Below the pieces are notes generated by a model. It was not told the DNA's origin, ran no database searches, and saw nothing but the letters and a program-made list of their open reading frames with translations. A stretch of DNA of 64,000 bases from Artocarpus heterophyllus (taxonomy: Eukaryota; Streptophyta; Magnoliopsida; Rosales; Moraceae), in assembly GCA_025403435.1 (NCBI GenBank), contig CM046338.1, positions 17,359,316 to 17,423,315 on the forward strand, in the 5' to 3' direction. The stretch's first letter is position 1. Every line of letters starts with the position of its first letter. The position numbers and the translations under genes were made by a program. This document shows, in pieces, positions 24,072 to 33,293 of the stretch.

Positions 24072-25685
24072 CTAGGTTCGGTTAACCTAGGGAGTGTAGC
24101 ACCATTTAAAAAAAAAAATGCTTTTGAGATGGTTTTGAAGCTAAATTTTCATTGTCATCATCGAAATGAACCTTCACATTGATTTATACAGTCTAGAAGG
24201 ATGTACATAGAAAGACCCTAGAATGAAAATACTAATGGTTATATGAGTACAATAATTATATAGAAGGAAAGTATTAATAGTTATGAGGGAATGGTAATTA
24301 TATGGAATGAATTTATAAGTAGAATGCTTATGAGAGATTCGTATAATATTAGGATCTATAAGCATATAAGCATATCTAATTCGTATAAAACAATGAAAAA
24401 TTTGTGTAGATACGAGGATTTAAGAGCCTTTTGTCTCGTGAAAAACAATAAGAAATATAAGGCTTGATTTATTGATTTTAAAGTTTGGCATAGATATGCC
24501 AAATTTTTCGTAATTGATTCAAACCTAAGTAATGATTATGTGTGGATTCGGTGGAATACATAAGTGTCAATATCTTTTCTTAAAAGTTCTATTTATTTGA
24601 GGAATATGAGATAAGTTGGGAACCTATGGTATTGAATCTTGAGAGAGATAAACATTAGACTTCTGGTCTGTTGAGACGGTGTAAAGGCAAGAATGCATGA
24701 ATCTCAAAGTTGAAATATTTTGTTATGTACATTGTATTTAAGTGTATCAGTGAATCTTTATGAATAGATGTAATAAAAAAAAATGACCAATAGGAGTTTC
24801 CTTAAGTAAATCATAATACTTAAGGCACTTATAATAATTTTGGATAATTACGATAAAATGTTTAAGTTTTAGATGTTTAGATGTGAATCTTTTGGTTACC
24901 TAAGGTTTTGTTATATGAGGAAATTAGATATTGTATAAGTAGAATTGTGGGGATTGTAGATGTTCTTAAGTAGTAACATCAAGTGTCTTTTTTCATTGAT
25001 ATGGTCTATGTTGAAAGACGTAAATCGTATTGATTTCAAGGTTAGTCACATTCTAAACCCTTGGTAGACATGATGATGAATCCATTGATAGATGTTGAGT
25101 ATTATGAATAACATATGGGTGTATGCATTGTTCAATAAGGTTTTGATTAAAACAAAATTAATTGAGTTGCTAGAAGATTATGTTGTTATGAAATGATTTT
25201 AAATACCGTTCAGGAAGATCATTGATTGTCGTTAAATTAGATTTGTTGTTCATAGTTATCTTTATCTATAGTGGACTTTGAATTGGGTTTAAGATTTATA
25301 CAAATTGGTCTACAATTTTATGTTTGTTATTTAACTCGTTCTAAATGTGTTAAGGCCGGAAACAACCTGATCCTTTTCAACTTAGAACATTTGGGCCTAG
25401 TCCAAATCCTAAATCAGTTTGACTCACACTGTCTCTCCCACGTGGTCTCTATACGTGTCATATACAGTGGTTTAATTATTGTTTACATATACGTTTACTG
25501 TGCATAGGAGCTTATTTCTTCGAGCTCACTTTTTCTCTCTTAATTTGTTATTTTCTCTCTAAATCGCAAATCCTCTTCTTTTTCACTAGAAATTCTTCTT
25601 TCCCTCTAAAAGAAGAAGGAATTCTAGGATTCTGCAACTTACTATCTTAATTTTTCCTTTCTATTTACTTTCCTTTCATCTCATC
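24072..25685. other. Retrotransposon internal leader, no ORF recognised
   Basis: AT-rich, stop-dense. No gag motifs are seen in any frame. The last 340 bases before the first ORF become pyrimidine-rich (25520-25680), resembling a 5' untranslated leader. The ORF at 25271-25507 has no family resemblance and is not called. Confidence 0.5.
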
Positions 25686-26207
25686 ATGGACCCAAAGTAC
25701 CAACACCTGAGAAAGTATTTCCCATCACTCTCCCAAAAGATTCTCAGAAAGAAATACAAGGCTAGAATTACTCGGTTGTGGATTCTTATGCGTTTTGGCA
25801 TCCCTTGTGATGTGAGAATGTTGATAGAGGGGAAGATCCGTCCGAGTGACTTCAGTCAAGATGTCGGTTTACCAGGAACAAGTACCAGTCGTAGTGCAAT
25901 AAAAAGAAGAGCTCGCGCCATCGTGGTCGCTTGTAACAAATGTGGAAGACAAAATTGTAACGGTAAATGTACTTCACCTAGTTATATGTCTACGAATAGA
26001 GAGGATAAAATAAGGTTTTGTAAGGATGGACTTTCAAAGGAGAACTTGGATAGCATCCATCCTCCTCTTCACGGTCACCCTAGTGGATATGTTCAAGGAG
26101 CTATTTTTAAACTCTGGCCTAAATTTTATGCAGAAAGACAACGCCTCAGGAATATGGTATTTTTAGATCCTGTTTGCCAAGCCATAAGAAAACTGGATGG
26201 GGAATAA
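25686..26207 (+). CDS. Cys-rich basic protein, possibly plant-virus-type nucleic-acid-binding protein
   Basis: An intact 173-residue ORF starting MDPKYQHLRKY after a pyrimidine-rich leader. The N-terminal half is basic and helical-looking (KILRKKYKARITRLWILM). Next is a linker with KRRARA (about residues 73-80), then a Cys cluster CNKCGRQNCNGKC (CX2CX4CX3C, about residues 83-95) that could bind zinc or nucleic acid. After it come LSKENLDSIHPP and a C-terminal hydrophobic/basic segment. It is not gag: there is no CCHC knuckle and no capsid-like segment. The order of a cellular-looking helical region, an RR-basic patch and a compact Cys cluster recalls the small nucleic-acid-binding/silencing-suppressor proteins of filamentous plant RNA viruses. 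That is inference from architecture only. It could equally be a captured host gene. It lies 600 bp upstream of the LOG-like ORF on the same strand. Confidence 0.5.
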   Translation: MDPKYQHLRKYFPSLSQKILRKKYKARITRLWILMRFGIPCDVRMLIEGKIRPSDFSQDVGLPGTSTSRSAIKRRARAIVVACNKCGRQNCNGKCTSPSYMSTNREDKIRFCKDGLSKENLDSIHPPLHGHPSGYVQGAIFKLWPKFYAERQRLRNMVFLDPVCQAIRKLDGE

Positions 26208-26806
26208 GTCATCGCTCTATAAAGGTTATTTAGTCTTTGCTTATTTGAAGCAGTTTTAGCTGATGTTCAATAGTTTGTGTTTTTCTTTTACTCAGAATAT
26301 TTGCTTTTGTGTTTGAAATAATTATGATTATTAGATTGATACAGTAAGTGTTAATATCTCATTTAATTTATGATTTTCTTAAATATATATATATAATAAA
26401 ATATATTATCTTATCAGACACGTCACATACGGTACAGTAACATGTTTGAATTTTGAAAAAAAACCTTATCCAGATATTTCAAGATTTGTGTCTCAAATTT
26501 CAAAAGTTCTACAGTATTTGTCGTTTATATTGAATTTTTAGACTCGGTGTATATTTGTCAAAAGGTCTACAGTTTTGTCAAGAGGGTCTTCTGTCAAACT
26601 GTTCTCAATTGTCAAAAGTTATACAATTAGAGTTAAATCTTTTTCAAAAAGTGAATCAGATTTTCTGTAAACTATCAATCACCTTAACTTACTTTCTTAT
26701 CCACACAAGATTTTATTTAAATCTTTGGATTACCTACTCGTCTGTCTCTTTAGCCATTTTTGTGTATTTCTCATCTTTAAAATCTCATATAGAACCCGAA
26801 GTCTAA

Positions 26807-27495
26807 GTGGAGCAGACATTAAGCAACCACTTATACAAATCAAATATGTCTACCTCCCAGTCCACGAAGAAAATAAAGAATGTCTGTGTCTTTTATGGTT
26901 CCAGCCTTGGAAAAGATAAAGCTTATTTAGAAGCTGCAAATCACTCAGGGCAAGTCCTAGCATGCAGGAAGATTAACATAATCTATGGGGGTGGTAGTAT
27001 AAAAATAATGGAAAATATGACGCTAGCAGCTAGGTCTGGTGACGCTACAGTTGTAGGAATTTGGCCTCATATTCCAGCTGAAGGAAACCCTTATAAGGAA
27101 GCCATAGGTAAGGGAAAAGGAGTCAGGAGCATCCCTAGAAATTTTAAAGACATAATCTATAATTCTGATGCTTTTATAGCATTACCTGGTGGTCTAGGTA
27201 CTCTTGAGGAAATATTCGTAGTCGCTTGTGGGCAATTGTTGGGCTTTTATTCCAAACCTTTGGGACTGCTGAATGTAAATGGTTTTTATGACGGTCTTTT
27301 GAAATTTCTAGATTACGCTGTGGAAGAAAACATACTACAGAATCGGAGAGACAAATCTTTGTTACTGCTTCAACAGCTGAGGAATTGATAGATAAAATGC
27401 AAATTATACATCCAGAATCCGACACTGCAACATCCAAGCTTGAATGGGAAAAGGAAAGCCGAGAGCGGCCAATTGATTTGAATCTCCATCTGTAA
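26807..27495 (+). pseudogene. LOG-like cytokinin riboside 5'-monophosphate phosphoribohydrolase ORF, intronless, one frameshift
   Basis: Family members release active cytokinin bases from their riboside 5'-monophosphates in the cytosol. The likely start is the Met at 26846 (MSTSQSTKKIKNVCVFYGSS), since the earlier in-frame Met at 26807 adds residues outside the fold. Visible Rossmann-type motifs are VCVFYGSS near the N-terminus, IIYGGGSI, NSDAFIALPGGLGTLEE (the diagnostic PGGxGTxxE with its Glu), and KPLGLLNVNGFYD. The usual second-glycine GLMG and RKAEMA motifs are altered (SIKIMEN, PRNFKDII), so catalysis is doubtful. Frame is lost near 27343-27350, and the family C-terminus (RQIFVTAS, TAEELIDKM) continues in another frame to TAA at 27493-27495. 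Plant LOG genes have several introns and this copy has none, implying capture through RNA. Confidence 0.85.
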
Positions 27496-27630
27496 TCTTT
27501 TGGTTTTATCTATGGCATGTAGGCATGTGTGTCCGTATTTCGTGTGTTACGAATAACAGTTTGTCTTGTATTCTGTGTTTCTTGTGGTACGTCGTTGTTC
27601 AATCTTTTAGATTCATTGAGCCTAATGCCG

Positions 27631-27673
27631 GGATGGCTGGATACGGAGTACTTGATGCTCTCGAAGCGCATCC
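27631..27673 (+). ncRNA. Structured RNA hairpin unit 1 downstream of the LOG-like ORF
   Basis: A 43-nt unit closed by GGATG/CATCC with an inner hairpin GAGTA-cttga-TGCTC. It shares most positions with the second unit at 27734-27777, including 'tacggagt' and 'ctctcgaa'. The paired bases differ between units in a way that keeps pairing, so a conserved RNA fold is likely. The function is unknown. Confidence 0.55.
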
Positions 27674-27725
27674 TACTTAAGATCCGATCTTTTGTTTATC
27701 GATGTTTTTGTATTCCCTAAGCATG

Positions 27726-27785
27726 CATGATATGGATAGCTGGTATACGGAGTGCCTTGTACTCTCGAAACGTATCCATATCATG
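27726..27785 (+). ncRNA. Structured RNA hairpin unit 2 with 13-bp outer stem
   Basis: Perfect inverted repeat CATGATATGGATA (27726-27738) and TATCCATATCATG (27773-27785). It encloses an inner hairpin GAGTG-ccttg-TACTC and the shared 'ctctcgaa' segment. The closing pair GGATA/TATCC replaces GGATG/CATCC of unit 1. Confidence 0.6.
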
Positions 27786-28442
27786 TTTGTAATGTGTAAT
27801 ATTCTGTTAATATTATGTGGAAGTACCAAAGTCAGTTATAGGGATATTCCATATGAAATATGAGTATGTTATTTGGGTTGAATGTTTGTGTCATGAGGAT
27901 AGCTGTTTAATGAAAAATATGTCGGGTTTGTCTGCAACTCTGAGATTCCGTTTAATATCTCTATGAATAAGTTTAATGTATGGTTTTGAATAGAAGTGTT
28001 TGTGATATATGTTTTATGATTATGTTTTAGTTTATTAGTTGAGGTATGAAATCAAATATATTTGACTTTTCCTTACTCAAAAAGGAAAAGGAACCTAAAG
28101 ATGAAGTATATAAAATTTCTCTGGCAATCTCCTTAAATGTGATTGTAAATCACAGTCCATGGACAATGAAGGACTGGAATCATGTTATGGTCAATATATA
28201 TGTCTGATCAGATTCCTAGACCATTATATAGTGTTATAAGTTGAAACTTGTCAGAAATACTCTCATTGAGGGATTTAGAATTTAGAGTAAGATTTATTAT
28301 GCAAGTAACCAACTGGAGATACGATGACTTAAATTTGGAGGACAAACAACATTAACGGTTTAGACTCGGAACTAGAATCATAATGGAATCAAAATTTTTG
28401 CTATTATTGCTAGAATTGAAATTCCGAGGACGAAATTTCTTT
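27786..28442. other. Retrotransposon 3' internal region
   Basis: No ORF recognised. The end of the stretch ('gaattgaaattccgaggacg') is the conserved pre-PPT sequence of Tekay-type gypsy elements. Confidence 0.6.
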
Positions 28443-28456
28443 AAGGGGGGTAGAGT
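28443..28456 (+). other. Polypurine tract
   Basis: AAGGGGGGTAGAGT immediately before the 3' LTR start TGTGACATCC. Confidence 0.93.
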
Positions 28457-30830
28457 TGTGACATCCGTTATTCTCCTAACGGGTATTAAGGTAATTAAAT
28501 TAATTTTTAGTGTATAAAAAAAATTGCTTCATTTAAATTTATTTTATAATATTTATTTTTATCTATTTTTAAATTTTCTAAAATTCTCGTATATTTATTT
28601 AGTATGATTACTAAAAAGCCTTAGAACTTCTAATAAATCTCAAAAATGTCATATTGGCATTATGTGTGTTAAAGTCTTTAGATGAGACATAAGGATATCT
28701 TTTCCAACTACTCTTGACCCTCATTTTCTTTATTTCCTCCGTGACATGCTTCAACATGTCTCCTCTATAATTGTTTCTATCACTTCTCTTCAAAGACTTC
28801 ATCTTTTCTTCCTTTCTCTTCCACGGTTTCCACACTCTGCTTCTCATTTCTTTGCTGAAGCAAAATACTTAGAGAACTTCTTCAAGGCAGGCATAAAAAT
28901 CAGCCACCATCACCTCCATTTGAGCAAGAATTTTAGTCATACCGAAGTAAAAGAACCTGTTTTGAAGCCATTTCAAGCTTCCAACTAACCATAATCCGAG
29001 GTTAGAATCTTATGAACAAATTTAGTCTTTCATTTATAAATTTTCTTTTATACTAAAGGATTATTCAAATTTGCGCTCTTAAACCTAAGTATATGTTTGT
29101 TGCTATTTTAGAGCATATGTATAAAGTCTAAGTGTATATGCCCTAGACAGAAAATTTATAGTGTGAACTTTGTAATACATCTATGGGCAGTGGCTATTTC
29201 TTGAAATTCTGGGATTAAATTAAAATGAATTTTTTGAATTGGTTTGCATATTTGAAAAGTAGCATCCTAAGCTTTCTAACGAGCTATCATAAACCTAAAT
29301 CGGAGTTGTATTTTATTTTCTAAGAAATTATTCAATTTTCGGATTGGAAACTAGTAAACCTGCCAGTTTGTTATGGTATACCAGCTGCTAACCTAAATCA
29401 AGAACCCATCTTTGCTCACCACCTAATTCTTTAATGTCTTGCAACCTTTCCAATATTATCCTAAGTGATTGATGAATCTTATTAGGGACTAAAACATATA
29501 GATTACTTGTTCACATTTTATATTGTGTTAAGACAAAAATTATTTACTGTGGTATTCAAAAGAGATTTACATAAAAGCTTTAATGGTATACTAGTAAGAT
29601 AAGTTTACACATGATTTATTTATGAATGTAGTTGTATGTTGTGCTTTAGTTTTAATTGTCCTTATGCACGCCTTAGGATCAAGGGAGTATGGAGCTAACG
29701 TTAATTGATTCCAGGATTAAAAGATTGTTGATAAGCTTGAAAGGTAGGGATTCTATTACTCATCTTTTGTGAGGTTTTTATATAATTAAAATTGATTGTT
29801 TTGCCGTAATATATATATATATATATATATATATATCTATGTTGAACTAATATTATATGAGTATCACATATAAAACTATGACATGGACTCGTCTTGTATT
29901 GTTCGGCGAGGAACATAATGAATTTACACATGTTATAAATTGAGAAGCATGGTTAGGAAAACTGACTCTATTAATAATGATTTAATATAGAGAAATGGTG
30001 AGACATGAAGAGGGCGGTGGTTACGTCCTTGGGCATGAATACCCTAAAAGGTAAAATAGGGAGAAGGTGATGACGCTTCCTTGGGTTGAAAGTCCCATAA
30101 CACACTGTACAGGAATCGACTTGGTGAGGACTCGGGGCTTGATGTCCCCTCACCAGAACACCCTTGGAATGTTTATAGGGTGATCAAGTGCGCCCAATTG
30201 GGTTTCGATGAGTTGAGTGATACTCTATTTAACATGGATACCTAAGAACAATGATGATTGGTAATATTTGTATAAATGTGTAATTATGAAACTTGGTAAT
30301 GATTAACTATGGTATCCATAAGATGTGATCATAATAAACCTCATAATCTGGAATATAATGTAACCTACTAACCATGCAGGTTTTAATGTGGTAATGATAA
30401 AAACCTAAAGGTGAGTAATGGTTTTCTCTACTGAGCATAGTGTTGCTCATTCCCTTATATTTTTACCTTTTCAGGACTCACTAAGTGTGGGTGGCTACGA
30501 GAAAAATAGTTGAGGAAGTGATGTAGCTATATTACATTGAGACTGCTTCAATTGTTGAGAATGTTCTTCATGATAATGTAAGCATCAATTGTTACTTTCT
30601 GTGACTGTATTACAATGCGTTGAGGGTTAAAATGATGATGACGACAGTTTATAATATTAAATTTAAGGTGCTACATTAAACTGTGGATAAATTGTCGATT
30701 ATATTTTTATTTTTGATATTGAGAGTTTTTATTTAAGCTCCGGGCAACTTTATTTTTAAGGTTTTACTTTTATTTTTGATTTTTATTTTATCTCATTAAA
30801 AACTGTTAACCCCCATATAGGGGCGTTACA
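28457..30830 (+). repeat. 3' LTR of the LOG-carrying retrotransposon
   Basis: 2374 bp, near-identical to 21692-24052. The main length difference is an expanded AT microsatellite at about 29808-29836. Confidence 0.95.
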
Positions 30831-30994
30831 ATATCATAACCTTAAACTCCCCTTGAATTGGGAGTTGATACAACACTTTCCTATATTTTTGGTGTTGCAT
30901 TTACCAATTCGATTATTATAGTTATCATATCATGCATGAGGTCATATTCACATATTAAGTGCAAAGACCTAAACACTCCAACTAAATAGTACAC

Positions 30995-31145
30995 ACAGAT
31001 ATATATTTTTATATACTCACAGGTATACATATTAATGCACACACAAGTACACATATTACTATACACACAGGTATACATTTTGTTGTACATACTCAGGTGT
31101 TCATTTTGATATACACATAGGTATATAAATACGTACATGTAAATC
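30995..31145. repeat. Minisatellite of about 37 bp inside the outer solo LTR
   Basis: Four to five diverged units with 'acacacaggtatacat' and 'tatatactcacaggtata' themes. It lies within the older solo LTR, not in the young element. Confidence 0.7.
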
Positions 31146-33293
31146 ACATTCAATACCCACTATTCCATACTGTAGGTGGGGTTGGTACTTACTTGTTTAA
31201 GCTACTATACAAGCCGACCTCAGTTCTCTTTTTCCTAATCTTCTAGGGTCCTATGTGGCCAATTACAACGCTATTAGCTAAATTTTCACTATTTCATCTG
31301 TGCATTAATACAAAATGTTCATTAACCGAAGGATCGGGTTGCATTACTGTCTATAACTCCGATAATCACGGATTCTCTCTATCCGTTCTTACTCTATCTT
31401 ATTGTCTCTAACGAAAAGCAAAGATCTTACTAATAATCCCTTCTTCCTATTTTGAACGTTCCGAAACTGTTTGGGACACTTGTTGGAAAAAAGACGATTT
31501 TGCCCTCAGTGGGCCTTTAAAATTTCTCAAACCTGTTTTTGCTATTTTAACGAAAATTGTTACTTATTAGCTTTTAAAAAACACTCCGAGGTGTTGGGTT
31601 TTCTTATTTTACATTAATGCCCCAGTTTAATAAAACTTTGCAATTACGTCCTCATTTGAAAATTTTGACAATTTTACCCCTGGAACCAAAAATAATTTCT
31701 TTAATCCAAAATATTTCATTTTTCGTAAGGATCAAATTTTCTCAAAATAGCATACCCAAAATCCTTTTGCAAAATGACGTTTCTGCCCTTTAAAATTTTT
31801 TATAATTTTAACAAATTTTGTAAAATCTATAACTCACCAACGAATGTGATTTTCAATGAACCATCTGCGATTCCTAACAGTTTTGTCAAGATCTACAACC
31901 TTTGTGTTTTGACTTTTTCAAAATTCCTACTATACAGGGGAGTTTTTAGTCATTTTTCAAATCTGTCAAGAATGTAATTTTATTTGCAATTTAGTCCTTA
32001 GGCCATTTTTGTAAAAATCAGTTTTAAAACAACATTCTAGCCACTGTTTATGTAATTCCATATCCTTCTCCAACAATTCTCATGCCAAATCACCATTCTT
32101 TGCAAAACTAATATCAGAATTACAAAACTAACCTACTTTTGCATCAACCAACACTTTTCACATTTAAACCCTAATTTCAACAACACCATCATATCATAAA
32201 CCATATACTTAAGAAATTCAGGCCATTCTCTTGCTTAAATACCCACATGCCTTATTAAATGTTCAAAATCAAAATAAAACCAAATAAACTTTAAGTTTGG
32301 GGGTTAAAACTTACCCAAAAGAAAAACTTGTGATTCTTAGTCCTCCAAGGGCTCCTTTGAAAATTTTCCTAAGCACTTTTCACATGAGAATATCTTGAAT
32401 CAAATTTCCCCCTTAACCCAAGAGAAAACCCTAGGAGAACTTGGAAAAAGTTTAGATTTTTACCTCAAAAGTTGATAAAATCCTTTGAACTTTGCTTCTT
32501 GAATTCAATTGGCGTCAATTTTGCAAAGATTTGAAGTTGGAAAATTTTTGGAGAAATGCTTCTATGGCTGCCCATTGTGGGGAGAAATAAATGAAAGAAA
32601 ATTGTTTCTTAAGCCTTTAATTAAGGCTTATCTTATAAGAGATTTTTTTTAAATGGGTGAGTCATCTTCTAGTCATCATGAAGGGTAACCTAATGGCTTA
32701 TTGTGATTGGGCCACATTAGGTGGTATGGTGGCCCAATCGAATTTTGTCAAAGTGTCCACTTTACTTTTTCCTACACAGTGTAATTTTTTCGCCATACAG
32801 TATTTTTCCTATACTGTTGAGTTAAAACTGATAAAAATGTACACTTAAACAGTATAACATATCCTACTATGTCTTTGGTTTACTTTTAGAATCCAAACAT
32901 AACATTTCTTATATCTGTGTTTTTACTTAGCAGTATACTTATACTACATCGACCCCTTTTTCACTATTCTAGGGTTTTGGCAGACTTTCTACCTTATTTA
33001 TATCTTAATTACCTATCCATTTATATCACAATTAAAATATTACAATTCTATAATTAATTGTGATATAAAATTTATTTCATGGATATTATTTACAAATTTC
33101 AAAGTACTTAAACTCACAAAATCTATATTTTACAATATCCAACATTACATCAAGTCTACAGTGAAATTTCCTATTAACACTGTTTATTGTAGTTTATCGT
33201 AATTTTACAAAAAGATAATTTATGAAGGTAAATTCATTAATTAGATCAAATTAAATATTATATTTTATTAATGAATTTTCCTTGGTCATTACA

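Larger units (their letters stand above)
21692..30830 (+). mobile_element. Young 9.1-kb LTR retrotransposon carrying LOG-like and Cys-rich ORFs, TSD ATATC
   Basis: LTRs at 21692-24052 and 28457-30830, TSD ATATC (21687-21691 and 30831-30835). A perfect Met-tRNA primer site follows the 5' LTR, and a polypurine tract precedes the 3' LTR. The sequence before the tract (CCGAGGACGAAATTTC) is the signature of Tekay/Del-type gypsy elements. The LTRs differ by roughly two dozen substitutions plus an AT-microsatellite length change over 2.36 kb, so the insertion is recent. The 4.4-kb internal region shows no gag, protease, integrase or reverse transcriptase. Instead it has two non-retroelement ORFs (25686-26207, 26807-27495) and two RNA hairpins. 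It must be mobilised in trans. Confidence 0.93.
21131..33293 (-). mobile_element. Solo LTR (about 3.0 kb) of a gypsy element, TSD TATAT, split by a younger retrotransposon
   Basis: Begins TGTCATAACCCG and ends GGTCATTACA on the plus strand; on the minus strand it runs TGTAATGACC...CGGGTTATGACA. It is flanked by TATAT at 21126-21130 and 33294-33298. The uninterrupted empty site is visible in copy B near 57868. It consists of 21131-21691 plus 30836-33293, about 3019 bp without the nested element. No PBS, PPT or second LTR is present. On the minus strand it carries the same ACTGGGC...GCTCAC hairpin plus TGTAGG block (about 21511-21540) seen in the other gypsy LTRs here. Confidence 0.9.

Noticed and set aside
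25271..25507. 78-codon ORF just before the Cys-rich ORF
   Set aside because: No motif, AT-rich, and runs into the pyrimidine-rich leader; probably chance.
21131..33293. Interpreting the outer element as a full-length retrotransposon with 21131-21691 as one LTR
   Set aside because: The left and right pieces are not repeats of each other and there is no PBS or PPT next to them. After removal of the inner element they join into one LTR-like unit with TG..CA ends and a TSD, so solo LTR fits better.
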